A DNA stretch of 21,714 nucleotides, from positions 1 to 21,714 of the IMG/VR virus record IMGVR_UViG_3300025659_000409. One strand, written 5' to 3'. The DNA comes from a virus. Positions within the stretch are counted from its first letter, which is position 1. Each line of letters opens with the position of its first letter. A model generated the notes under the pieces. That model searched no databases and was not told the DNA's origin. It saw only the letters and a program-made list of their open reading frames with translations. A program made the position numbers and the translations under genes. Below, in pieces: positions 7,153 through 15,197 of this stretch.

Positions 7153-7827
7153 TTATTTCGATTGCGCCTCCTGTAACTCTTTGTCGATTTCTAACCTTCG
7201 TTCTCGTACAGTTTGTCCGCCAGGAAGTCTTTTACTCAAAGACATGGTGGATAACTTGTCGAACTCGGTTATCAATCTGGAAACATCGGCTGATTGCGGT
7301 TGTGTTTGAATGCCACTTGGTTGCACCGCACCAGTTGTCACAGGTTGGCTCGTTTGATTAAGTTTTAGGTCAACCAACGCCTCTTTTAGCGATTTTGCAT
7401 CGTTCATATTATTCGCTATAGCGGTGATAACATCATTGTCACCTGGGTTGAGTCCTAATGAATTAACGACCTGTGCGTAGTCCGCGGGTTCTTGAGCTTG
7501 CACAGCGGATACTGTACTCTGCTCAATAGGGGCAGTTTGTGTTTCTAATGCTCTAAACCGAAGTTCGGTTTTTTGCGCATCGCTAATCTGCATCCCTAGT
7601 TCCTGTGCCGTTTCGATAAACTTGTTTGTAAATCCACTTTCGGACTTGTCTTGCTTACTCTGAAGTCCACGCAACTCACTTGCAAGTTTTTCTAAATCCG
7701 CACGGGACACTACATCCTGTGAACCTGCCTGTGAAAGTTGCTCGCCTTTGCCTTCTGAAACAACTGCCTGATCCGCAGGGGGTTGCTCCTGAGTGCTTTG
7801 GGGTTGCCCCTCCACTACTTCTGTCAT
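7153..7827 (-). CDS. Probable capsid scaffold protein
   Basis: The start is ATG 7827 with AGGAG five bases upstream, just after the terminator hairpin. The 224-residue product is rich in Gln, Glu, Ser and Ala, with few aromatic residues and no cysteine. It opens with a disordered Gln/Pro stretch (GQPQSTQEQPPADQAV). A predicted helix or coiled coil follows at about residues 42-95 (RADLEKLASELRGLQSKQDK), then a second Gln-rich linker. A charged C-terminal helix (RERRLEIDKELQEAQSK) ends the protein. Helical, disordered, low-aromatic proteins with a charged C-terminal helix immediately before the major capsid gene are typically the internal scaffold that guides head assembly. The assignment rests on composition and position, and no protease motif is seen. 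Confidence 0.75.
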   Translation of the reverse strand: MTEVVEGQPQSTQEQPPADQAVVSEGKGEQLSQAGSQDVVSRADLEKLASELRGLQSKQDKSESGFTNKFIETAQELGMQISDAQKTELRFRALETQTAPIEQSTVSAVQAQEPADYAQVVNSLGLNPGDNDVITAIANNMNDAKSLKEALVDLKLNQTSQPVTTGAVQPSGIQTQPQSADVSRLITEFDKLSTMSLSKRLPGGQTVRERRLEIDKELQEAQSK

Positions 7828-7848
7828 TATTACTCCTGTTTGCCTAAC

Positions 7849-7875
7849 AAAAAACGACCAGCTTTCGCTAGTCGT
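7849..7875 (-). terminator. Intrinsic terminator before scaffold gene
   Basis: On the minus strand the arms ACGACTAGC and GCTGGTCGT pair over nine positions (one G-T) around a GAAA tetraloop and run straight into TTTTTTG. This is a textbook rho-independent terminator. It ends 22 bases before the scaffold ATG, so it would cut off capsid-module expression unless it is leaky or antiterminated. Confidence 0.85.
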
Positions 7876-7890
7876 GACTTTCGTGAGGAC
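7871..7890 (-). promoter_or_regulatory. Alternative hairpin overlapping the terminator stem
   Basis: On the minus strand GTCCTCAC and GTCACGAC can pair at six of eight positions around a GAAA loop. Five bases of its 3' arm (7871-7875) also belong to the 5' arm of the terminator, so the two structures exclude each other. That geometry matches an antiterminator/terminator pair. The alternative stem is weaker and has two mismatches, so this is inference. Confidence 0.4.
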
Positions 7891-7942
7891 TTTGTTAGTT
7901 TCGCCGCGCCTTTCGGGGAGGCATTTTATAAAATGATAACAC

Positions 7943-8050
7943 CTATTTTAAAGATTGACGTTCTTCAAGTATTTTTTTGAGCCCCTTCGTAAGCATAGAC
8001 ATGCTACGATATAAAAGCTCGATTAGTTTTGTTAGTGTTTCGTCATCCAT
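7943..8050 (-). CDS. 35-residue ORF between promoter and terminator
   Basis: ATG 8050 lies about ten bases after the expected start point of a strong promoter, with only a modest ribosome site (AGAAG nine bases upstream). The 35-residue product starts MDDETLTKLIELLYR and has Leu/Ile spacing that fits an amphipathic helix, ending Lys/Glu-rich. The frame closes with TAG about 70 bases before the terminator. It may be a leader peptide whose translation affects the downstream hairpins, or a small phage protein in its own right. It shows no run of one amino acid's codons, so classic amino-acid attenuation is unlikely. I recognise no family. Confidence 0.5.
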   Translation of the reverse strand: MDDETLTKLIELLYRSMSMLTKGLKKILEERQSLK

Positions 8051-8066
8051 AAGTGTTATCTTCTAA

Positions 8067-8095
8067 ATTATACACTATATTTTGCGTAAGTGCAA
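8067..8095 (-). promoter_or_regulatory. Sigma-70-type promoter before scaffold/capsid module
   Basis: On the minus strand TTGCAC and TATAAT are separated by exactly 17 bases. The -10 box is perfect and the -35 box differs from consensus at two positions. Transcription should start near 8060 and, if stopped by the 7849-7875 terminator, give an RNA of about 210 bases. Confidence 0.75.
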
Positions 8096-8114
8096 CTAAT
8101 TTCAATATATATTA

Positions 8115-8546
8115 CTATCTCTTTCTTCGACCTTTTGAAGGTTTTGTGGGTTTTTTCTTTATGTTTCCCTTTGGCTTCCTTGAAATAAACTTACTCTTAG
8201 ATGCAGATGGCTTAGGAGGGCTTCTTCGGAATGATTGATTCGTAGTAACTTTTTTCTTTACTTCACCACGTTTAGGCATTGCTTTCTTTGCAGAAATCTT
8301 GCCTTTCATTGGAGAACCTTGTGTAGACCTGCTTGCACCAGATGGTTTGGTTTTCTTTAGTATTCCACCTTGTGTAGCGCGTGTTGGGTTTGCAAGTTTC
8401 TTCTTGTTCACCTGATTTTTTACGCGAGTGCCTTTTTTCTTTGTCTTTCTCAATATAGAAGCAGACTTCAACGCTCGTCTTGCAGGTTTCCTTTTTGCCA
8501 TTCTTTTTTTCTTTGGTTGAACTTTTGGTTTACTTTTCTTAGCCAT
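8115..8546 (-). CDS. Histone H1/protamine-like, extremely basic protein
   Basis: The start is ATG 8546 with GGAG six bases upstream. The 143 residues contain about 40 Lys and 15 Arg against a single Glu and no Asp. The rest is mostly Pro, Ala, Ser, Thr and Gly, with almost no bulky hydrophobics, so the protein is disordered and strongly DNA-binding. Short repeats occur: ILRKTKKK near residue 31 and ILKKTKPS near 62, TRATQGG and SRSTQGS, and several PK and KKP units. This composition matches the C-terminal tails of linker histone H1, bacterial HctB/AlgP-type proteins and viral protamine-like core proteins. I infer that it neutralises and condenses packaged DNA or acts on DNA at entry. Its place between the giant virion protein and the scaffold gene suggests it is made with the head. 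Confidence 0.65.
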   Translation of the reverse strand: MAKKSKPKVQPKKKRMAKRKPARRALKSASILRKTKKKGTRVKNQVNKKKLANPTRATQGGILKKTKPSGASRSTQGSPMKGKISAKKAMPKRGEVKKKVTTNQSFRRSPPKPSASKSKFISRKPKGNIKKKPTKPSKGRRKR

Positions 8547-8555
8547 TATATACTC

Positions 8556-8661
8556 CTACTTATTTTGCTTTCTTAGTGGTGACTTTTTACCCTTGTGGTC
8601 TACAACCAGTCTAACTTTACCTTTCTTTCTAGGGGTTTTCTTCATCAATCTTCGTAGCCAT
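8556..8661 (-). CDS. Tiny basic protein, apparently read by +1 frameshift
   Basis: A near-perfect AGGAGG lies six bases before ATG 8661, and this ATG overlaps the giant gene's stop as TAATG, the same junction used twice upstream. Yet the frame closes after ten codons at CCC-TAG (bases 8634-8629). Skipping one base there, so that tRNA-Pro slips from CCC to CCT, continues as RKKGKVRLVVDHKGKK to the TAG at 8556. The result is a 34-residue Lys/Arg-rich product. CCC before a stop codon is a known +1 slip context, described for example in Listeria phage PSA structural genes. Other readings are an indel in the sequence, or a separate 29-residue ORF from ATG 8645 with a poor ribosome site. The next gene is also extremely basic. 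Confidence 0.45.
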
Positions 8662-11600
8662 TACTGACCTCCTGTAACCCCTGCTTCTATCAGGGATATG
8701 CCTACTAATTGAATTAAATCTTTCTTTTTCATGTCGAATTTTCCAGCTGCACGACCTACTGCGGTTGATACCGCGTTACTCATCGCTTCACCAAATATGA
8801 TATTTCTAGCCACGGCCTCAAATAGTTCTTGTCCTATTTCCTGTTGCCATTGTTGCGCTGTCAATGCCTGCCCACCTTGCACAGCCTCTAATACATCTTG
8901 TGCGCCTGTACTGGTCAAGTCCGCATCAGGTCTAATCTCTGGGCCTATCGGGTCGCCAAGTTTAGAACCTAGTTCAACCACTCGTCTATTTATCTCATCT
9001 TCTACACTATCTGTAAAATCCCAATATGCTTTCAATTGTGGATGTTCTCTAAGGTATTGTTTTTTATCTGCTGTAAAGAAGTTGTCATCATAGTATCCTG
9101 CCTGAACATCTAAAATATCTTCACCATATCGTTTTTCTGCCTCACTATACATAAGGCTCTTGAAGTATCTGTTTATTCTGTCTAACCCTCCGTAATAAGT
9201 ACCTAGTTCTGAACCAGGATATGTTGCAATCACTTGGTCACGATATGTTAGCGCGGCTTCCACTTCTGGATTGGCTTTCATAAACGCTTTAGCAATATCT
9301 CCGCCTTCATCCAAATCGAATAAACTGTAATAGGTGTCAATCTTATCGTGAATGGTCAATCCGTTTTCGTCTACGCCACCGAATTGCGCTGTCATAATAT
9401 CGTTCAGGTTTTTGCTTTGTATTCTGGCGGTGTCCCACTCATCCCTAGTAGCATCGCCAGGAACAGCGAGAACTGCCGTCAAATCTAAAACGCTTGCCAT
9501 AAATTTATCAATATCTGATTGCGCCCACGGTTCAATGCCATCAACAGGATTTCCACCAAATTGCCCTTTGCTTTCGTAGAACTTTTGAATAAGCCTGTTG
9601 TCCATACCAATGTTTTCTAACAAGTCAGAACCAGGGGGAAGTCTGCTAAATGCGTTGTATGCTAATGCTGCATCTCGTTCCCATCCACCTTTCCTTGCAA
9701 CAAGCAGGGTATCCATGAACGGATAAGCGTCTTTTAGTTTATTCATTCCTGCCACAAATTCTTGACCCGAAAGATTATGACGTTGTTCCATAAGAGAATA
9801 AAAGTCATTATAGAATATATCTATTTGTTGATCTGCAATGCTTCTTCCCTTGAACCCAACACCAAATGCGAAACCAGCCAACTGCCCAAGAGCGCGTTCA
9901 TTGAACGCCCTTTCAATCGCTGCCTCCCAAATCTGCCCCTTTTGGCTGCTTGCCGCATCAATAGATTGCGCCTCAGATATAATTCCTTCTTCTACCATAG
10001 CTGCCAACGCCCTTCCGAACTGTCGTTGTTCGTATGCGGTATATCCACCAGATAACCATTTTGCTAAGGGGTCGTTCCACGGTTTATTTCCAGTCCCACC
10101 AAATTCATCTTTTTCTGCAAAACCTTCAAATTTGAACTCGGTATCGCTGCCTTCTGTTATTCTTCCTAAATTAAACCCTTTGTTTATGATAGATTGAATA
10201 GCCCTTGCAGCAGATGTTTGGGGCAATAAGTTTCCCGACCATTTGCTTGCCGCTTCAAATTCTCCATCCCTGTACAAGGCCAATGCCGTAACAAAAGATA
10301 AAAGCGTATGTGTCGTTGGCCCGAATTTTCCCAAGTCATTCAAAACAGTAGTAAACCAATTTGTTGATTTATCGGGGTCATCAAAGTCTACACCAGTAAT
10401 TCCGTTTATGGGGTTTAGAGTTTGTTCCACGTTGAAGAATAGGGGATTGTCGGGGAATAGCCCTAACAGCTCATCAGAGTTTACGTTATATCTCCACCAC
10501 TCAGGTTGTTCTGAATGAAGTTTAGACATTGTATTTTTGTACTTTCCATACGCTGCTAAAATTCCAGGTTGTTGTGCAACTCTTACTGCCCAATTCGGCA
10601 GAGTTCTTGAATACCAGAACCCATAAGGATAAACAAGACTTGCAACAGTATCTAAGTTTAGCCTTTGTGAGTAATCAATCAATGCAAAGTTTCTTAGTTC
10701 TGTACCAACTTGGTCGGCGGTGAGTTTCATTGTTTGAGAACGTTTTTCTGCCTCGGCAAACCACTTGATAAGTTCTTCTTCTTGTCCAGACGGAAGCGTT
10801 GGAATAACCTCATCAAAATGTTTATAAATGCCCCTGTTCATTGTGAACTCTATTTCATCAATGATGCCCTGTTGTTGTGCATTAGAAAGGTATCTGAACT
10901 CATTAGGTGGAAATTCCCCTGTTTCTGGCGGAATAACATAATCTTCTTTGGGTACAACTTTTGGAGGAACACTATCGCCAATAACCTTTTTCAAATCTTC
11001 ACTCAATTCAATAAATTCATCGCCATCTCTAACAGCCTTTTTATTCAGCAATCTAACTGCTTCTTCGTAAGGAACTTCGCCCAAGTGCTTATAAGGTACT
11101 GGTACAGATTCATATACCTCAATCATTGCATCTTCTAAACTTTTATTTCCAGTTTCCCCCGAAAGTTTTATCGCATCATCAAGTAGTTCTCTCGGAACAT
11201 CTTTAATGTTATCGTATTGCACTAATTCTGGTAATGGAACATCTTTGTCTATGTCAGCTAAATCGTCAAATAAGTATTCTTTTTTTTGCGAAGGTGTAAG
11301 ACTGTCAAAAAATTCAGCTTCACTAGCAAAATCATCTGAGTTTGGAAATTTTACATCGTCTGCCTTTCCGACCCTCTTTACTATTTCATCATGTTCCAAT
11401 CGCAATCGTTCATTTATGGTATCTAATATTTTTTTGGTTTCGTTCTGCGGGATGTCTTGTAGATTTCCAATTCCAGCAGTTCCTATTTCGGCAATCTCAT
11501 CTGTAGAGAACCCTGCTTCTTCTAACAACTTCTTTACTTTTGCAGTTTTCTTAGATGGGATAGTTCCCTTCAATGAGTCAAGATACTTATTCGATTCTTT

Positions 11601-14600
11601 TGATAATCCGAATTGTTGTCTAAGTTCATCGTTGATAATGTTGAATAAGTGTTTTTTGTGTTTGATATTATCGTTTATATCAACAAGTTTCTTTACCTTA
11701 GAGAAGTCTGTTTCACCATTGGGTAGGAACTTTGAGACATCATCAATCACCGCAGAATTATCAAATATTCTTGCTTTCTCTAATGTTTTGTCAACGTATA
11801 ACATTCCAGAGAAGTTTTCATTTGCAGACATTACCCCCTTCTGTATGGCTTGTGGCATATAGAAATCATCAAATATCTTCTTTGCGCCCATAGAGTATAC
11901 ATCTCTTGTAGTTGCAAAGTAATCTCTGGCGGTTGGATAATACACGGCATCCCACAAGAAATCCCTATATTCCCAAACATCCATTCCTTTCGGCAAGTCT
12001 ATTTTTCTAAGGTGTGGCAAATCTTTAATCTTATCCCACGACTTTTGAATATCAACGGATTGCCCAGAATTTGACAATTTCTTTATCGTTTTGAACTCTT
12101 TGTTGAACGGCTCTAAAAATGTATCGTAGCTACTTACTCTTTGTTCAAGGTATGTGCCATCCTTTACAGTATTTAAAAATTCGCTATTTACATCAGCGTC
12201 AATCATCTTTTGTAAATCAATGCCCTCATCTGGTGCGCGCTTTACCACACTATCCATCACGGATTTGATTGCATCTTCAGCTTGTTCATTTGCATTAAGT
12301 CTTGCGCCACGTATCAATTTCTGATTATCAGTAAGTCCATGTTCTCCAACATAGGCCATCTGCTTTGTGTATCTTGGGGCATCAATGCCATCACTTTGAA
12401 TCCTGTATGGTTGAATATCTCCTGCAACGCGTGAGGCTTTAGCCCTCAACTCCTGCGTCATTTCTTTTGCAACTTTCATTGCTTCTTCTCGCGTGGGTAT
12501 TCCTTTTATTTTTGCCTTGAAATCTTCTAATACGCCAAAATCCTCAAACATCTTTCGTTGTTCTTGTGTCATCCATGACAAAGACTCAAATACCCTGAGT
12601 TCTCCAGTAGCCTTTTCTGCCCTGAATATTGCTTCTACAGCTTTTACATTTCCGTTATTGTTCAGCATCAAGTATTGTAAGTGTTTAGCCACATCTGCAC
12701 TCATTCCAGCGTCAACCAAATCATCTACAAGCGGGATTGCCCTGCCAGGAACTAACATCTGTCGTAAAGTCTTTCTAATGCCAGCGGCGTAGGCGTGAAT
12801 GCTTGCGGCGGTTTCCACTCTTGAACCTGCCCTAATACCACTACCAGCAATGGTTTCAAAGAACTTCAATGGCTTTCCAAGAACGCCTTGTTGTCCAATA
12901 CCAGATACAGCATCTTTCCAGAGAAATCCCATAGTGCTTTCTAAGAATTTCTTTTCTGATATGATTGCCTTTGAGTCTTTTCCAACTACTGCCCACAATT
13001 GTGATTGTATTGACTTCAATCCTGTCTTTGGATCAATATCTACAAAAAGGTGAAGCGAGTTTGTAATAATATTCCTTGCCACATATCCAGGGGATAATCC
13101 CATATATGCGTATGCAAGGTTTGTGTTCACGTCTTTCAAGAATTTACTTTCAACAATCTTTTCTGCACCCATTAAAAATTTCTCGGTAGCAGATAACTCT
13201 CCGTAAATTTCAGGACTCTTTGCCATGTCAGATAATGAAGGAAACATCTTTTTTGTTGCCTTTTCTGCCAATGGGTCTATAAATTCAAGCAATCCTTTCA
13301 ATGTTTTATTTTCTTTTACCGCTGCTAAAAATGAATCTGCGCCAGAATTTTTTATAACACGGATAATATCATCCATGCTTTTATTTTCTGCAACAAGCCT
13401 TGCTACTTTTTGTATTGTTTTTTCGTGGAAACCAGCACCTTTTAGAAGCGACTCTATATTAGACTTTTCTGCGGTACGAACCGCCTTTATTGTATTCCCA
13501 ATAATTTTTTTAGATAGACCAGAACCTTCCATGATATCTCTCATCATTATAGATGTTTTCATCGTGGCTGGTGAGGAGATAATATTCGGGTCAATTCCCA
13601 TTCCCAAACTCCCCTTTTTAGGGGATGTTAATGTTGTCCATGCGTCCATTCGCACCGCATCAGACGCATCTGAAAGTTTATAAATAGCATCATTCAATTC
13701 CGCAGCCTTATGCGCGTCATACTTTATAACCTTCAGTCCTGTTTTGGGGTCAATAACCTCATACCTCGCCACAGTATCAAGGAGGTGTCCCATTCTGTTT
13801 CCAACAAGTTTAGTAATGCCTATTCGCTTCGATGTATATGTTAGTGCTTTTGCATTTTTCTGATTTGCTAATTCCGCCAATCCCTGCTGAACCATTTTTC
13901 TCTGAACGCCCAATTCTTCCGCTATCGAAGTTATCTTTTCAGCGTCAGACATAGTTTCAGATGTAAGTGCTTTTGCAATAACATCGTTTCCTTTAGTCAT
14001 TTCTGCGTTGAAGGCATCCACATTCTTTGTCATTGACTTTGCCTTCTTCACAAAACCAAGAGCATTCAACGGATCAAATATAAGTTCTCCAACCAATTCG
14101 GCTACAGGGTTCATCAATTCTTCTGCTAATAAATAAGGATCTTCTCCTCGTCTTAGCCTTTTCTTATACTCAACTTTTGTCAATGGGTCAATCCATGTTG
14201 AGTATAATATTCTTCCAGCCTGTCTGTTAGCCTCAACTATGTCCCCAAACTCTTGTAAACTAACAGAACCATCCAATATCATTTTTGCAGAACGTATAGA
14301 ATTTGATATGTGTTTTACGGGATTGAATGTGTCAAATAATCCTGCAATAAAATTATCAGAGTTTCCTAAAAGTTTTTTGAAATCCTCAGAGAGTGGCTTT
14401 CCAGTAAATATATTATTTTCAAATCCAAAGAACTCAGTTGGCACAGGCAATTGTTCTCTTTCTTTTACCTCTCCGCCACCAGCCCTGATAACATCTTTTG
14501 GCGTTTCAGAAGCGATAGAAATAATTTGTTCTGTATCTTCTGCTAGTTCTCCTGCACCCTGTGCCAATAGCCCAATTCCAACACCAAGTGCTTTTGAGAT

Positions 14601-15197
14601 AGCACCAACAAATCCTGTTGCGACAGTAGAAACAACCCCCTCGCCTTCTTCTTTGAACATTATACTTCCCAATGCTTCAAGGGAAGTGCCAACTGCCCCT
14701 AATCCTCCAAGAATTGTTTTCTGAAATCCAATATCTAGTTTCCCATCATCACCATATAAAGCCCTATACGCTTGGTCAGAAGCCTTTGCAAGCAAGTCCC
14801 CGCCTTTTTCAGCAAATTTAGGATTCCATTTATTAGGAATAGACATAAAATATTCAGACAAGTTGTTCTGTCCACCGTACCACGGTGTTCCGTGAGGTGT
14901 CCATCCTTTCTGCGAGAAGTATTTGCTATTACTTGTCATCATCTGTTCGCCATTCGGACCTAACTTTTCGGCAGATGCGTTTGCTGTTTTATAATCCCAA
15001 TTCGGGTCTTGAATACCGTAAGGTTGTTCAGGAAACTTCGCTTGGTCAGAAGCAACTCTTGGTTGAGTATTGAAATATGAGTTTGTCTTTGCGCTACTAA
15101 AATCAGGCACGTATCCAGCGTCAGTCAGAACCTTCTTGTTCTGCGCTGCTTTTTGTGCTAATATTGCCTTTCGTCTTTCTTCGGCTGAAATAGGCAT
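8661..15197 (-). CDS. Giant virion protein, probably an internal ejection protein
   Basis: This 2,178-residue frame starts at ATG 15197, overlapping the LysM gene stop as TAATG, with AGGAGG five bases upstream. It follows the portal and LysM genes and precedes the scaffold, where short-tailed phages encode large internal proteins. The N-terminus is charged and disordered. Residues about 160-230 form a Gly/Ala/Val/Leu-rich stretch (GGLGAVGTSLEALGS, GFVGAISKALGVGIGLLA) that could meet a membrane. Near residue 700, LSPGYVARNIITN resembles elements of large polyvalent phage proteins, as does YPYGFWYSRTLPNWAVR near 1520-1540. Residues about 1250-1480 are acidic. The rest is mainly helical. I see no polymerase, lysozyme or protease motif I would trust. 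It probably packs inside the head or neck and is delivered with the DNA. Confidence 0.62.
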   Translation of the reverse strand: MPISAEERRKAILAQKAAQNKKVLTDAGYVPDFSSAKTNSYFNTQPRVASDQAKFPEQPYGIQDPNWDYKTANASAEKLGPNGEQMMTSNSKYFSQKGWTPHGTPWYGGQNNLSEYFMSIPNKWNPKFAEKGGDLLAKASDQAYRALYGDDGKLDIGFQKTILGGLGAVGTSLEALGSIMFKEEGEGVVSTVATGFVGAISKALGVGIGLLAQGAGELAEDTEQIISIASETPKDVIRAGGGEVKEREQLPVPTEFFGFENNIFTGKPLSEDFKKLLGNSDNFIAGLFDTFNPVKHISNSIRSAKMILDGSVSLQEFGDIVEANRQAGRILYSTWIDPLTKVEYKKRLRRGEDPYLLAEELMNPVAELVGELIFDPLNALGFVKKAKSMTKNVDAFNAEMTKGNDVIAKALTSETMSDAEKITSIAEELGVQRKMVQQGLAELANQKNAKALTYTSKRIGITKLVGNRMGHLLDTVARYEVIDPKTGLKVIKYDAHKAAELNDAIYKLSDASDAVRMDAWTTLTSPKKGSLGMGIDPNIISSPATMKTSIMMRDIMEGSGLSKKIIGNTIKAVRTAEKSNIESLLKGAGFHEKTIQKVARLVAENKSMDDIIRVIKNSGADSFLAAVKENKTLKGLLEFIDPLAEKATKKMFPSLSDMAKSPEIYGELSATEKFLMGAEKIVESKFLKDVNTNLAYAYMGLSPGYVARNIITNSLHLFVDIDPKTGLKSIQSQLWAVVGKDSKAIISEKKFLESTMGFLWKDAVSGIGQQGVLGKPLKFFETIAGSGIRAGSRVETAASIHAYAAGIRKTLRQMLVPGRAIPLVDDLVDAGMSADVAKHLQYLMLNNNGNVKAVEAIFRAEKATGELRVFESLSWMTQEQRKMFEDFGVLEDFKAKIKGIPTREEAMKVAKEMTQELRAKASRVAGDIQPYRIQSDGIDAPRYTKQMAYVGEHGLTDNQKLIRGARLNANEQAEDAIKSVMDSVVKRAPDEGIDLQKMIDADVNSEFLNTVKDGTYLEQRVSSYDTFLEPFNKEFKTIKKLSNSGQSVDIQKSWDKIKDLPHLRKIDLPKGMDVWEYRDFLWDAVYYPTARDYFATTRDVYSMGAKKIFDDFYMPQAIQKGVMSANENFSGMLYVDKTLEKARIFDNSAVIDDVSKFLPNGETDFSKVKKLVDINDNIKHKKHLFNIINDELRQQFGLSKESNKYLDSLKGTIPSKKTAKVKKLLEEAGFSTDEIAEIGTAGIGNLQDIPQNETKKILDTINERLRLEHDEIVKRVGKADDVKFPNSDDFASEAEFFDSLTPSQKKEYLFDDLADIDKDVPLPELVQYDNIKDVPRELLDDAIKLSGETGNKSLEDAMIEVYESVPVPYKHLGEVPYEEAVRLLNKKAVRDGDEFIELSEDLKKVIGDSVPPKVVPKEDYVIPPETGEFPPNEFRYLSNAQQQGIIDEIEFTMNRGIYKHFDEVIPTLPSGQEEELIKWFAEAEKRSQTMKLTADQVGTELRNFALIDYSQRLNLDTVASLVYPYGFWYSRTLPNWAVRVAQQPGILAAYGKYKNTMSKLHSEQPEWWRYNVNSDELLGLFPDNPLFFNVEQTLNPINGITGVDFDDPDKSTNWFTTVLNDLGKFGPTTHTLLSFVTALALYRDGEFEAASKWSGNLLPQTSAARAIQSIINKGFNLGRITEGSDTEFKFEGFAEKDEFGGTGNKPWNDPLAKWLSGGYTAYEQRQFGRALAAMVEEGIISEAQSIDAASSQKGQIWEAAIERAFNERALGQLAGFAFGVGFKGRSIADQQIDIFYNDFYSLMEQRHNLSGQEFVAGMNKLKDAYPFMDTLLVARKGGWERDAALAYNAFSRLPPGSDLLENIGMDNRLIQKFYESKGQFGGNPVDGIEPWAQSDIDKFMASVLDLTAVLAVPGDATRDEWDTARIQSKNLNDIMTAQFGGVDENGLTIHDKIDTYYSLFDLDEGGDIAKAFMKANPEVEAALTYRDQVIATYPGSELGTYYGGLDRINRYFKSLMYSEAEKRYGEDILDVQAGYYDDNFFTADKKQYLREHPQLKAYWDFTDSVEDEINRRVVELGSKLGDPIGPEIRPDADLTSTGAQDVLEAVQGGQALTAQQWQQEIGQELFEAVARNIIFGEAMSNAVSTAVGRAAGKFDMKKKDLIQLVGISLIEAGVTGGQ

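Noticed and set aside
11206-11862. 218-codon open frame on the plus strand
   Set aside because: It is antisense to the giant gene, lacks a ribosome site, and has the Ser/Phe/Cys-rich composition typical of the reverse complement of a Glu/Lys/Ala-rich gene.
14239-14724. 161-codon open frame on the plus strand
   Set aside because: Also a shadow of the giant gene; Ser/Pro-rich composition, no conserved motif and no initiation signal.
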